64,000 nucleotides of DNA, taken from Niabella drilacis (GTDB taxonomy: Bacteria; Bacteroidota; Bacteroidia; Chitinophagales; Chitinophagaceae). The stretch spans positions 124,001 through 188,000 of the forward strand of contig NZ_FMZO01000010.1 in NCBI RefSeq assembly GCF_900101395.1. The letters are read 5' to 3'. The first letter of the stretch is position 1; each line of letters opens with the position of its first letter. Positions 17,418 to 26,646 of this stretch are shown piece by piece. The position numbers and the translations under genes are program-made. The notes below the pieces were generated by a model. It was not told where the DNA came from. It saw only the letters and a program-made list of their open reading frames with translations, and did not search any database.

Positions 17418-17993
17418 ATGGCTATTTTAAAATTCAGGGTATACTTTGAAGAAGATGACAGTATCTACCGGGATATTGCGGTGCTGCATACCCAAACTTT
17501 TTTTGACCTGCACGGAACGATCCTCAAAGCATTCGATTTTGATAATAAACATCAGGCAACTTTTTTCCGGAGCAACGACCAGTGGCAAAGGGGACGGGAA
17601 ATAACGCTGGACCAGTACCCGGACAGGAGCTATAAAGTAGCACCCTTACTGATGCGGACAACAACGATCGGTTCGGAAATAAAGAACACCAACCAGCGCT
17701 TCACTTATAGTTATGATTTTCAAAAACACTGGGACTTCCTGATCGAACTGATCAACGTGTCAAAAGAGGGAAATGCCCTTACAGAATATCCCAGGGTTAC
17801 CCGTACGGAGGGGATCAGTCCCAAGCAATACGGCACCAAAGGGCTGTTGGGCGAAAAATTTGCCGATATTGAAGAAAAATATGACCTTACCCGCTCGGCA
17901 GAAGGATTTGGCGAAAAAGGTGCAGACGGCGAAGATGTGGGTATCGACGAAGGTGAAGGTGGGGAAGACTATAACGACGGACTGGAAGATTAG
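17418..17993 (+). CDS. Plasmid pRiA4b ORF-3-like family protein
   Basis: A 191-residue soluble protein. Residues about 1-100 fit the pRiA4b ORF-3-like domain: MAILKFRVYFEEDDSIYRDI, then FFDLHGTILKAFDFDNKH and an F/W-rich strand. The C-terminal tail is very acidic and glycine-rich (GEKGADGEDVGIDEGEGGED), probably disordered. The ATG at 17418 is chosen because it starts the domain; an upstream in-frame ATG at 17274 would add 48 residues of low-quality sequence. The family also occurs as IS1096 passenger genes but is common as a chromosomal gene of unknown function. It lies 93 bp upstream of miaA. Confidence 0.75.
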   Translation: MAILKFRVYFEEDDSIYRDIAVLHTQTFFDLHGTILKAFDFDNKHQATFFRSNDQWQRGREITLDQYPDRSYKVAPLLMRTTTIGSEIKNTNQRFTYSYDFQKHWDFLIELINVSKEGNALTEYPRVTRTEGISPKQYGTKGLLGEKFADIEEKYDLTRSAEGFGEKGADGEDVGIDEGEGGEDYNDGLED

Positions 17994-18086
17994 CAGCTCC
18001 GCGAAAAAACCCGCCTTGATAACCGATGCCTGGTAATCCCCGGAAGGAACCTTATTCACTATTCCCTATTCACGGTCCATTCGCAA

Positions 18087-19010
18087 ATGCCGCTTTATAA
18101 AAACCTACTCATTGTTATTGCGGGCCCTACGGCCGTTGGCAAAACTGCGGTGGCTGTTGAGGTAGCGCAGCAGCTGCATACAGTGATCCTCTCCGCCGAC
18201 AGCCGTCAGTGCTTCAAAGAGTTATCCATCGGCGTAGCCCGTCCCTCGCCGGCAGAACTGGCCGCTGTTCCCCATTACTTTATTGCCTCCCATAGCGTTC
18301 GGGAAGAAATGAGCGCTGCCATTTATGAAGCCTATGCACTGCAATTATTAGAGGACCTGTTCCGGCAGTACCCGGTGGTGGTGCTTACCGGTGGAACAGG
18401 TCTTTATATAAAGGCGCTCCTGAACGGGCTGGACCCCGTTCCCCCGGTTCCGGATACCGTCCGCCGGGAGATCATCGAAACCTATAACAGCCGGGGCATC
18501 GGCTGGCTGCAGGAAGAACTGAACCGGAGGGACCCTCTTTTTGCTGCCCGGGGCGAAATGCGCAATCCGCAGCGGATGATGCGGGCCCTGGAAGTGATCA
18601 CCGCCACCGGGAAGTCTATTTTGGAATTTCAGTCAAACAACAAGACCCGGCGATCCTTCGATACCCTCTGCATCGGGCTGGAGTTACCCCGCCCCCTGCT
18701 TTATGAACGTATTGATCAGCGGGTAGAAGCGATGATGGACGCCGGGCTGGAAACTGAGGTAAGAAACCTGCTGCCCCTGCGCCATCTGAACGCCTTGCAA
18801 ACGGTCGGGTACCAGGAATTATTCCGGTATTTCGATGGCGACCTTACCCGGGAAGCAGCCATAGCCCTCATTCAGCAAAACACCCGGCACTATGCAAAAA
18901 GACAACTCACCTGGTTTAAAAAACAACCGGGGTTCCATTGGTTTGAAGCCACCGCTTACCCAACTATTTTACCGTTTATAAAATCCCGGCTGGAAGGAAT
19001 AGAAAAATAG
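18087..19010 (+). CDS. miaA: tRNA dimethylallyltransferase MiaA
   Basis: MiaA transfers the dimethylallyl group to N6 of A37 in tRNAs reading UNN codons. The 307-residue protein shows the P-loop GPTAVGKT (13-20), SADSRQCF, the TGGTGLYIKALLNGLD motif and the C-terminal helical part with LQTVGYQELFRYFDGDL and NTRHYAKRQLTWFKK. These are all standard MiaA signatures, at normal length. It follows the pRiA4b-like gene at 93 bp on the same strand. Together with TrmD, Dus and HslR it adds to the tRNA/translation genes scattered in this window. Confidence 0.96.
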   Translation: MPLYKNLLIVIAGPTAVGKTAVAVEVAQQLHTVILSADSRQCFKELSIGVARPSPAELAAVPHYFIASHSVREEMSAAIYEAYALQLLEDLFRQYPVVVLTGGTGLYIKALLNGLDPVPPVPDTVRREIIETYNSRGIGWLQEELNRRDPLFAARGEMRNPQRMMRALEVITATGKSILEFQSNNKTRRSFDTLCIGLELPRPLLYERIDQRVEAMMDAGLETEVRNLLPLRHLNALQTVGYQELFRYFDGDLTREAAIALIQQNTRHYAKRQLTWFKKQPGFHWFEATAYPTILPFIKSRLEGIEK

Positions 19011-19094
19011 CATCTCATTTTCAAACTTTTATGTGGGCTTATTGTTAAAACCCCTTTCACGGAAAAATGAGATTTAAAAAATTTTTAATACCTG

Positions 19095-19129
19095 TTTGTT
19101 CGTATTTTACCGAACTAACCGTAAGTTTG
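19095..19129 (+). promoter_or_regulatory. Promoter with internal inverted repeat before GbsR/MarR gene
   Basis: TAAGTTTG at 19122-19129 matches the TANNTTTG -7 element and TTTG at 19095-19098 could be the -33 element (23-bp spacing, a little long). GTTCG (19098-19102) and CGAAC (19111-19115) form an inverted repeat with an 8-bp spacer placed between them, as expected for a repressor operator. The regulator starts at 19149. Confidence 0.5.
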
Positions 19130-19148
19130 CAGTCCGATTTTTAAAATC

Positions 19149-19610
19149 ATGGTAGCAACAAAAAAAGAATTATATCAGGACATGGTAGCATTTTACGGGA
19201 ACCTTTACGGGCTGCCCCCGCTGAATGCCAAAATCTACGTATATATGATGATCGATCTGAAAACAGACGGGTATACGTTTGACGAGCTGCTGGAAAAATT
19301 CAATGTCAGCAAGAGCTCATTGTCCAACAGCCTGCAAATGCTGGTGCAGAACAAGTACGTGGAATATATTACACCAATAGATTCACGCAAACGGTATTAT
19401 CGTATCAACCCGAAGTTTATGGGCATCCGGTTTGGGAATATCCTCGACAAACTGGTACGGGAAAAAGAGCTTATGCAGCGGATGGTCCAGTGCAACAAAC
19501 AGGTAAAAGCGCCAAACGAACAGGTGATCAAAGGAATCCATCAATACATCGGCATTTTAGACAAGCATATAAAAACAGTAGAAAATACCGTAAAAAGTTT
19601 ACACCAATAA
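19149..19610 (+). CDS. GbsR/MarR-type transcriptional regulator of efflux operon
   Basis: A 153-residue winged-helix protein: helices to about residue 45, then the HTH TFDELLEKFNVSKSSLSNSL with recognition helix and the wing VEYITPIDSRKRYYRIN, followed by a C-terminal dimerisation helix pair. This matches the GbsR-like branch of the MarR fold, often found as the first gene of RND operons in Bacteroidota and probably acting as a ligand-released repressor. It is 18 bp upstream of the adaptor gene. An inverted repeat overlapping its promoter is a candidate operator. Confidence 0.87.
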   Translation: MVATKKELYQDMVAFYGNLYGLPPLNAKIYVYMMIDLKTDGYTFDELLEKFNVSKSSLSNSLQMLVQNKYVEYITPIDSRKRYYRINPKFMGIRFGNILDKLVREKELMQRMVQCNKQVKAPNEQVIKGIHQYIGILDKHIKTVENTVKSLHQ

Positions 19611-19628
19611 CCCGAAATCAGGACATAT

Positions 19629-20825
19629 ATGAATACAAAGATCAGTATGGTAACAGGCAGCATCCTCTTAGTGCTTTTGGCTGCCTGCGGAGGAAAACAA
19701 CAAGCCCCCAACCCCAATGCCGCAAGGCCTTACCCGGTAATCACCGTGCCGGTAAAGACGGTAACCGGCTACAGCGCCCACCCTGCAAGCATCCAGGGGC
19801 GCAATAACAACGATGTGCGGGCAAAAATATCAGGATATATCAAAGAAGTACTGGTAGATGAAGGACAGGTGGTCCGCAGAGGGCAGGTGCTGTTTCGTTT
19901 GGAGACCAATACACTTTCGCAAACTGCAGACGCAGCCCGGAGTGGTGTAGGTGCCGCGGAAGCCGGTATCAGTGCTGCAGAGGCCAATGTAAATGCAGCC
20001 CAGGTAGAAGTGAATAAACTGACCCCGCTGGTGGAGAAGAATATCATCAGCAATGTGCAGCTGGAAACGGCAAAGGCCAGTCTCCGTTCTGCGGAGAGCC
20101 AGCTGCAGCAGGCCAGGGCCAACCGGGGCCAGGCCCAGGCCAATTACCGGAGCGCTGTAGCCAATGTGGATTACTCCATTATCCGCAGCCCCATCGATGG
20201 TATTGTGGGAAAACTGCCCCTCCGGGTGGGTAGCCTGGTTGGTCCTACAGACCCGACCCCGCTTACCACCGTTTCGGATGTAAGTGAGATCTATGCTTAT
20301 TTTTCCATGAATGAAAAGGAATACCTCAACTTCCTGGAACAGACACCGGGTCTTACCGTTGCTGAAAAACTAAACAATATTCCGCCTGTTTCACTGGAAC
20401 TGGCCAACGGCTCCGAATACGGACAAAAAGGAAAGGTAAAAGCCGTTACCGGCCAGATCGATCCCGGCACCGGAACCATCCTGTTCCGCGTATCCTTCCC
20501 CAACCAGGGAAGATTGCTGGCAAACGGGAACAGCGGTACTATTAAAATTCCTAAAACATATACGGATGTACTGGCCGTTCCGGAAGCTGCAACTTTTGAA
20601 CAGCAGGGGATCATTTATGTATATAAAGTGGCAAAGGACACCGTAAGCTCTGTAACAGTGGGCGTTCTGGACCGCATCGGCAATATGGCCCTGCTGGGTG
20701 GAGGCGTTACCAAGGGAGATACCATTATTGCCGCCGGTGTGGGCGGATTGCGGAACGGCGCTGCCGTAATTCCGCGCACCGCAGATTTTGACAGTATTAC
20801 TAAAGCCATTAAACCTGTTTTTTAA
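19629..20825 (+). CDS. RND efflux adaptor (AcrA/MexA-like lipoprotein)
   Basis: A 398-residue membrane fusion protein with a lipoprotein signal ending in LAAC (Cys20). It has lipoyl half-motifs (DVRAKISGYIKEVLVDEGQV and YSIIRSPIDGIVGKLPLRVG), an Ala/Gln-rich helical hairpin (about 95-165) and the following beta-barrel and membrane-proximal domains (KGKVKAVTGQIDPGTGTILF). It is the second gene of a four-gene plus-strand operon (regulator, adaptor, pump, channel), with only 3 bp to the pump gene. It forms the periplasmic link between the RND trimer and the outer-membrane factor. Confidence 0.95.
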   Translation: MNTKISMVTGSILLVLLAACGGKQQAPNPNAARPYPVITVPVKTVTGYSAHPASIQGRNNNDVRAKISGYIKEVLVDEGQVVRRGQVLFRLETNTLSQTADAARSGVGAAEAGISAAEANVNAAQVEVNKLTPLVEKNIISNVQLETAKASLRSAESQLQQARANRGQAQANYRSAVANVDYSIIRSPIDGIVGKLPLRVGSLVGPTDPTPLTTVSDVSEIYAYFSMNEKEYLNFLEQTPGLTVAEKLNNIPPVSLELANGSEYGQKGKVKAVTGQIDPGTGTILFRVSFPNQGRLLANGNSGTIKIPKTYTDVLAVPEAATFEQQGIIYVYKVAKDTVSSVTVGVLDRIGNMALLGGGVTKGDTIIAAGVGGLRNGAAVIPRTADFDSITKAIKPVF

Positions 20826-20828
20826 CAC

Positions 20829-23800
20829 ATGATTAAAACATTTATCAACCGACCGATCCTGTCCACGGTTATTTCCGTAATACTCGTATTACTCGGAATC
20901 CTGGGAGTAATTTCCCTGCCCGTAACACAGTATCCAGATATTGCCCCACCTACGGTGAACGTAAGGGCTACCTATACCGGTGCCAACGCGGAAACCGTAC
21001 AAAAAAGTGTGATCATCCCCATTGAAGAGCAGGTAAATGGTGTGGAAGGGATGGATTACATCACTTCTACCGCGGGCAATGACGGAAGTGCCACTATTAA
21101 CGTATTCTTTAAACAGGGTATTGATCCGGATATTGCGGCGGTAAACGTGCAGAACCGGGTGGCCCGCGCTACACCGTTGCTGCCGTCCGAAGTAACCCGC
21201 GCCGGGGTGGTAACACAAAAGCAGCAGACCAGCGCCCTGATGTTCCTGACTTTTTATACAACCAATAAGGAGCTCAACGACGTATTCCTGCAGAACTATC
21301 TCGATATTAATGTGATCCCAGGCATCAAACGGATCTACGGGGTGGGTGATGCCACCGTATTTGGTGGAAAGTCCTATTCCATGCGCATCTGGCTGGATCC
21401 GCAAAAGCTGGCAGCCTATGGGGTACAACCCAGTGATGTAACCGCTGCCATCAACAGCCAGAGCCTGGAGGCTGCCGCCGGATCTGTTGGACAGAACAGT
21501 GGTAGTGCTTTTGAGTATGTGATCAAATACAAAGGGAAGTTCAATGAAAAAGAACAATACGATGACATCATTATCAAATCGCTGGGGCAAGGTGCATTTT
21601 TACGCCTGAAAGATGTGGCAACCGTAAAACTGGATGCCTTGTCCTATGCCGGTGTGGGCGAAAGCTCCGGCAATCCGGGTATCAGCATGGGGATCTTCCA
21701 GACCCCCGGATCCAATGCCCAGCAGATCATTGTCGACATCAAAAAATACCTGGCGGAAACCGCAAAGACATTGCCGCAGGGAATCAGCTATGTGATCAAC
21801 TATGACACCAACGAATTCCTGGAAGCGTCCATCGACAAGGTGATCCACACCCTGGTAGAAGCCTTTATCCTGGTATTTATCGTGGTGTATATCTTCCTCC
21901 AGGATTTCCGCTCTACCCTTATTCCGGCCATTGCCGTACCGGTATCGATTGTGGGTACTTTTTTCTTCCTCAACCTTATGGGTTTTTCCTTAAACCTCCT
22001 TACCCTGTTTGCCCTCGTGCTGGCGATCGGGATCGTGGTGGATGATGCCATCGTGGTGGTGGAAGCCGTTCACGCCAAAATGGACCATGGGGAGCGGGAT
22101 CCCAAAAAAGCCACCCTCGACGCGATGCATGAGATCACTGGCGCCATCATTTCCATTACGCTGGTAATGGCGGCAGTGTTCATCCCGGTTACCTTTATCA
22201 GTGGGCCCACCGGTGTGTTCTACAAACAGTTTGGTATTACGCTGATCGTAGCCATCCTCATCTCCGCAGTAAACGCGCTTTCGCTCAGCCCAGCGCTCTG
22301 CGCCCTCATCCTGCGCGCCCATCCGGAAGGCCATGAGCATAAGAAGCAAAATTTCCTTCAACGCTTCTTTTCCGGCTTCAATGCCGCCTTTACAGCCATG
22401 ACCACCCGTTACGGCAAAGCATTTATCTTCCTGATCCGGCATAAATGGGTTACGCTCATTATCCTGGTGGCATCCATGGGACTGATTTTTTTCATCAGCA
22501 AAAAAACGCCCACCGGGTTTGTACCTTCCGAAGACCGGGGTATCATATTTGCCAATGTGGAGCTGCCACCCAGCGCCACTATGGACCGTACCTACCAGGC
22601 CATGAAAGAGTTAACGGCCAAAGCTTCCAAAATACCCGGCATTATGGGCGTTACATTCAGTACCGGGCGCAGCCTGATCTCCGGATCGGGAAGCAACTAT
22701 GGCCTGGCTTTTATCAAACTGGCGCCGTTCAAAGACCGGAACTCCACCAATGGACAGAGTGTGGATGACATCACCAAAAAATTATTTGGTGTAGGCGCTA
22801 CCATACCGGACTCAAGGATGATCTTCTTTAGCCCGCCCAGTGTACCGGGCTTTGGTAACAGCGCCGGCTTCCAGCTTTCGCTGCTCAATAAAGGCGGCCA
22901 GTCCATCGCCGAACTTGATGGTACCGCTCAGCGTTTTATCGGGGAGCTGATGAAACGGCCGGAGATCCAGTTTGCGCAAACTTCGTTTAACACCAAATAC
23001 CCGCAGTATGAAATGGTAATCAATGTGCCCAAGGCCAGCGAAGCCGGCGTGTCCGTAAGCAGTCTGCTTTCTACTATGCAGGGATATATTGGCGGTGTCT
23101 ATGCAGCCGACTTTACCAAGTATGGCAAGCAATACCGTGTAATGGTACAGGCCCTGCCCGAAGCAAGAACAGATGCCAACAGCCTGAACGCTTTCTTTAT
23201 AAAGACCGGAAGCGGCCAGATGGCTCCTGTTTCGCAGTTTGTGACCCTGGAGCGGGTTTATGGGCCCCAGTCCGTTACCCGTTTCAACCTGTTTTCCTCC
23301 GCCGATCTTACCGGCGCCACCAATCCAGGCTACAGTACAGGTGATGCCATTAAAGCAGTACAGGAAGTAGCGCAAACAACACTATCCACCAGCTATGGTA
23401 TCGATTACTCCGGTTTAACAAGGGAGGAGATCAATGCCGGTTCGCAAACGCTGGTCATCTTTGCATTGAGCCTGATATTCGTTTACTTTATTCTTAGCGC
23501 ACAGTACGAAAGTTATATCATTCCCCTTTCCGTGGTTATTTCCTTGCCCATGGGGGTAATGGGCGCTTACCTGGGGCAATGGCTGTTTGGACTGGAAAAC
23601 AATATTTACTTCCAGATCGCGCTGATCATGCTGGTAGGGCTCCTCGCCAAAAATGCGATCCTTATTGTGGAATTTGCAGTACAACGCCGCCATAAAGGCG
23701 AAAGCATACCCATGGCCGCCATCAATGCTGCCAAAGCCCGTTTGCGACCGATCCTGATGACCTCCTTTGCCTTTATAGCAGGCATGATGCCCCTGGTGTA

Positions 23801-23978
23801 TGCAACGGGTATCGGGGCTATCGGGAACCGCTCCATTGCCACGGGCGCCGCGTCGGGGCTGCTGATCGGTACCATCCTGGGATTGCTGGTGATCCCTGTA
23901 TTGTTCGTGGTCTTCCAGTGGCTGCAGGAAAAAATACGCCCGGTAAAGATCAATAAGGCAGAAAAACTATCAGAATAA
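20829..23978 (+). CDS. RND multidrug efflux permease, HAE1 (AcrB-like) family
   Basis: A 1049-residue pump, the same length as E. coli AcrB. The N-terminal MIKTFINRPILSTVISVIL leads into TM1. The first porter loop has the PTVNVRATYTGANAETVQ strand. TM4 carries AIGIVVDDAIVVVEAVH with the two proton-relay aspartates. A GFVPSEDRG motif follows TM7, and TM10 carries the conserved Lys (GLLAKNAILIVEFA). The family exports amphiphilic drugs, bile salts or dyes by proton antiport. It differs from the RND pump at 8922-12203, which has an Asp-Glu pair and an EF-hand loop, so the two pumps are not recent duplicates. Confidence 0.97.
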   Translation: MIKTFINRPILSTVISVILVLLGILGVISLPVTQYPDIAPPTVNVRATYTGANAETVQKSVIIPIEEQVNGVEGMDYITSTAGNDGSATINVFFKQGIDPDIAAVNVQNRVARATPLLPSEVTRAGVVTQKQQTSALMFLTFYTTNKELNDVFLQNYLDINVIPGIKRIYGVGDATVFGGKSYSMRIWLDPQKLAAYGVQPSDVTAAINSQSLEAAAGSVGQNSGSAFEYVIKYKGKFNEKEQYDDIIIKSLGQGAFLRLKDVATVKLDALSYAGVGESSGNPGISMGIFQTPGSNAQQIIVDIKKYLAETAKTLPQGISYVINYDTNEFLEASIDKVIHTLVEAFILVFIVVYIFLQDFRSTLIPAIAVPVSIVGTFFFLNLMGFSLNLLTLFALVLAIGIVVDDAIVVVEAVHAKMDHGERDPKKATLDAMHEITGAIISITLVMAAVFIPVTFISGPTGVFYKQFGITLIVAILISAVNALSLSPALCALILRAHPEGHEHKKQNFLQRFFSGFNAAFTAMTTRYGKAFIFLIRHKWVTLIILVASMGLIFFISKKTPTGFVPSEDRGIIFANVELPPSATMDRTYQAMKELTAKASKIPGIMGVTFSTGRSLISGSGSNYGLAFIKLAPFKDRNSTNGQSVDDITKKLFGVGATIPDSRMIFFSPPSVPGFGNSAGFQLSLLNKGGQSIAELDGTAQRFIGELMKRPEIQFAQTSFNTKYPQYEMVINVPKASEAGVSVSSLLSTMQGYIGGVYAADFTKYGKQYRVMVQALPEARTDANSLNAFFIKTGSGQMAPVSQFVTLERVYGPQSVTRFNLFSSADLTGATNPGYSTGDAIKAVQEVAQTTLSTSYGIDYSGLTREEINAGSQTLVIFALSLIFVYFILSAQYESYIIPLSVVISLPMGVMGAYLGQWLFGLENNIYFQIALIMLVGLLAKNAILIVEFAVQRRHKGESIPMAAINAAKARLRPILMTSFAFIAGMMPLVYATGIGAIGNRSIATGAASGLLIGTILGLLVIPVLFVVFQWLQEKIRPVKINKAEKLSE

Positions 23979-23994
23979 CCGTCTAAAAACAGAT

Positions 23995-25419
23995 ATGAAA
24001 TCAACAATCAATAAAACAATATACAGCGTCTTACCCGGTTCCCTGCTGGCAATGATCCTGCTGACAGGATGCTTTGTGGCAAAGCCCTATCAGCGGCCAA
24101 AAGACCTGGTGGATGACCGTTACTACCGTACGGACCAGCTTCCGGCCGATAGTACTACCCTGGCTGATGTCTCCTGGAAAGAACTGTTCACGGACGACAA
24201 GCTTACCGGGTACATCAATAAAGCACTGGAGCAAAACCTCGACATCCGAACGGCCATCCAGCAAATTGCTGCTGCGGAAGCGTATATGAAACAGGGCAAG
24301 GCCAATTTTTTCCCGGCACTTTCAGCGGGTCCGTCGGTTATGTACCAGACCAATTCACTGAACACACAACTGGGACAGCTTTCCGGCGGAAGCCGTCTCC
24401 ATCTTGTTCAGTATGGCATCAGTGGCAACCTGTCCTGGGAAGCCGATGTGTGGGGAAAAATAAAGAGTAATAAAGAAGCCGCCGTTGCTAATTTTTTAAA
24501 ATCGCAGGCCGCACACCAGGCGGTAAAATCGGATCTCATCGCCGCCATTGCAGACACCTACTATCAGCTGATGTCGCTTGATGAGCAGAAGAAGATCACC
24601 GGGGAAACCATCCTTTACCGCGAACAGAACCTGGAAACGACAAAGGCACTTAAAAATTCCGGAAAGCTGACACAGGTAGCGGTAAAACAAAGCGAGGCCC
24701 TGCTGTTAAATTCAAGAAGCATCCTGGTAAGCCTGGATAACAGCATCAAACTGATGGAAAATTATTTTTGTATGCTGCTCAGCATTCCGCCACAGCCTAT
24801 AGAGCGCAATACCCTGGATCAGCAGCAGATCAATACCGCCCTTGCAGTTGGAGTTCCGGTTCAGCTCCTGGCCAACCGGCCCGATGTAAAAGCAGCAGAG
24901 TTCGGATACATGAACGCCTTTCACCTTACCAATGCAGCAAAGGCCGGCTTTTATCCTTCGCTGACCCTTAGTGCCAGCGGCGGATTACAGAGCGTGGACT
25001 TTGAACGGTTGTTCAGTGTCAGCTCTCTTTTTGCCACTGCAACAGGGTCATTGCTGCAGCCGGTGTTGAACAAACGCCAGATCCGCACGCAATATGAAGT
25101 ATCCCAGGCCAACCAACAGATCGCCTACAACAGCTATAAGAAAACCATTTTAAACGCCGCAAAAGAGGTTTCCGACGCGCTGTTCAGCTATGACGCCCAG
25201 CTAAAATTGATCAGCTTCAAAAAGCAGGAGTTCCAGGAATATGATTCCGCTACACAATACTCCCAGGAGCTGGTGAACAATGGTATGGGCAACTACCTGG
25301 ATGTGATCACAGCAATGACCAACAAATTGCAGGCGGAATTAAATTATGTAGATGCCAAATACGGCAAGCTCAGCGCCATTATCCAGTTGTATAAAGCACT
25401 GGGAGGCGGTTGGAAATAA
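23995..25419 (+). CDS. Outer-membrane efflux lipoprotein, NodT/OprM-like
   Basis: A 474-residue outer-membrane factor. The lipoprotein signal ends LLTGC (Cys26) followed by the family start motif FVAKPYQRPKD. Two OEP repeats follow, with the helical segments DIRTAIQQIAAAEAYMKQGK and LLANRPDVKAAEFGYMNAF, typical of OprM/NodT channels, and a C-terminal VDAKYGKLSAIIQLYKALGG. It is the last gene of the GbsR-adaptor-RND-OMF operon (16-bp gap to the pump gene) and is followed by a good terminator hairpin. Confidence 0.95.
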   Translation: MKSTINKTIYSVLPGSLLAMILLTGCFVAKPYQRPKDLVDDRYYRTDQLPADSTTLADVSWKELFTDDKLTGYINKALEQNLDIRTAIQQIAAAEAYMKQGKANFFPALSAGPSVMYQTNSLNTQLGQLSGGSRLHLVQYGISGNLSWEADVWGKIKSNKEAAVANFLKSQAAHQAVKSDLIAAIADTYYQLMSLDEQKKITGETILYREQNLETTKALKNSGKLTQVAVKQSEALLLNSRSILVSLDNSIKLMENYFCMLLSIPPQPIERNTLDQQQINTALAVGVPVQLLANRPDVKAAEFGYMNAFHLTNAAKAGFYPSLTLSASGGLQSVDFERLFSVSSLFATATGSLLQPVLNKRQIRTQYEVSQANQQIAYNSYKKTILNAAKEVSDALFSYDAQLKLISFKKQEFQEYDSATQYSQELVNNGMGNYLDVITAMTNKLQAELNYVDAKYGKLSAIIQLYKALGGGWK

Positions 25420-25445
25420 GCCGGCAAATAAACGGATGACAGAAG

Positions 25446-25474
25446 AAACGGGCGGCCTGATGCTGCCCGTTTTT
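25446..25474 (+). terminator. Rho-independent terminator of efflux operon
   Basis: AAACGGGC (25446-25453) pairs with GCCCGTTT (25465-25472) around an 11-nt loop and is followed by further T residues. It lies 26 bp after the stop codon of the outer-membrane factor gene. The remaining spacer to 25688 holds nothing I can call. Confidence 0.75.
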
Positions 25475-25688
25475 ATTGTAACGCCTGGCGATGGGCACCT
25501 TTTTACAACAACAGGTTTGCACTGATCATAAAACCCCGCAGCACCCTGGTAACTGCCTGCGTGTTGCACATTTAAAGTTCAATGTCAGATCCGGCTTCCT
25601 CCTATATGGATCGTTGACGACCGGCAGGAAGATCGCGGAATTGTAAGCGGCTCCCCGCTTTTACATTTGTTATTGCTCATTCAATATT

Positions 25689-26540
25689 TCAACTTCCCTC
25701 TGAGGTTTTATGGGTCAGTGTATGCTGACTGGTAGAAAGATAGTTATAATCTTCCAGAAGTTTATCCAGGAACTGGTACGGCTCCATATCGGTTTCTATT
25801 TTCAGGTAGGTCTTTACCCGCTCGGCGGCCGTTCTTAACCCTTCATAGCGGTGGGTTTTGCCCGCATTATCCAGCAGGTTCTTAATAATGTTCAGATCCC
25901 TGTCGGAGATCTGCATCACCTGTGGAAAAACCGGCATATAATCTTCCCTCACTTCCCGGAAGATCGTATCCGACAGATCCTCATGCCGGTTGGTCCGGAT
26001 CAGGATCGTATGCGCCAGCAGATCACCGATACGCTGCCCCCTTTTGGAAGACGCTACCAGCACAATATCAGTAACCAGGAACCCAAAGCCCAGGATAAAC
26101 ATAAAAAGGGTTTGCGCAGTCGTACCACCACCCATGCTCAGCAACAGGAGCAGAAGGATCACGATCCAGAGATCAGAAACGCGCAGCAGCCACCGGATCA
26201 GGAACTGGCTGATGCTGGCCTTGCCTCCATTGCGATTCACCACCCGCAGGCTCATAATCTTTTTTCCAACGCTCTGCCCGTTGGTAGTAACTTCCATAAT
26301 GATATGGTACAGAAAAACAGGAGCAATCATCAGTAGCTGGACCGCCCACAAATTATGACGCCCATCCTCATCCCAGGTAAACGCATCCCCAAACAACCGG
26401 CTGGCCAGCCAGCTGACACTGATCAGGTAGCAGATCTCCACTGCCACATCGATCAGCAGCGAAGCCATGCGCCTTCCGAAGCTGGGCACTTCAAAAGCCA
26501 CATCAATATTAAAAGAAGTAGGTATACTGATTACCGGCAT
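25689..26540 (-). CDS. RDD family membrane protein
   Basis: A 283-residue protein whose N-terminal 170 residues hold the RDD domain with three to four membrane segments (FGRRMASLLIDVAVEICYLI, MIAPVFLYHIIMEVTTNGQS, the GKKIMSLRVVNRNGG linker, and two further hydrophobic segments). The named Arg and Asp residues are visible in RRMASLLIDV. The C-terminal 110 residues are soluble and helical. It diverges from the SpoIIM-MoxR-DUF58 operon, and this RDD/SpoIIM/MoxR/DUF58 neighbourhood is conserved in many bacteria, suggesting a common membrane-linked role. The molecular function is unknown. Confidence 0.87.
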   Translation of the reverse strand: MPVISIPTSFNIDVAFEVPSFGRRMASLLIDVAVEICYLISVSWLASRLFGDAFTWDEDGRHNLWAVQLLMIAPVFLYHIIMEVTTNGQSVGKKIMSLRVVNRNGGKASISQFLIRWLLRVSDLWIVILLLLLLSMGGGTTAQTLFMFILGFGFLVTDIVLVASSKRGQRIGDLLAHTILIRTNRHEDLSDTIFREVREDYMPVFPQVMQISDRDLNIIKNLLDNAGKTHRYEGLRTAAERVKTYLKIETDMEPYQFLDKLLEDYNYLSTSQHTLTHKTSEGS

Positions 26541-26646
26541 CAGGCATGTGTTTTACAGGGCAAAATACGTTTAAAATCGCAATTATTTAACCGGCAGAAT
26601 TGACGTTCTTAAATAAAAATTGTACTTTGGCAAAAAATCAATTTGC

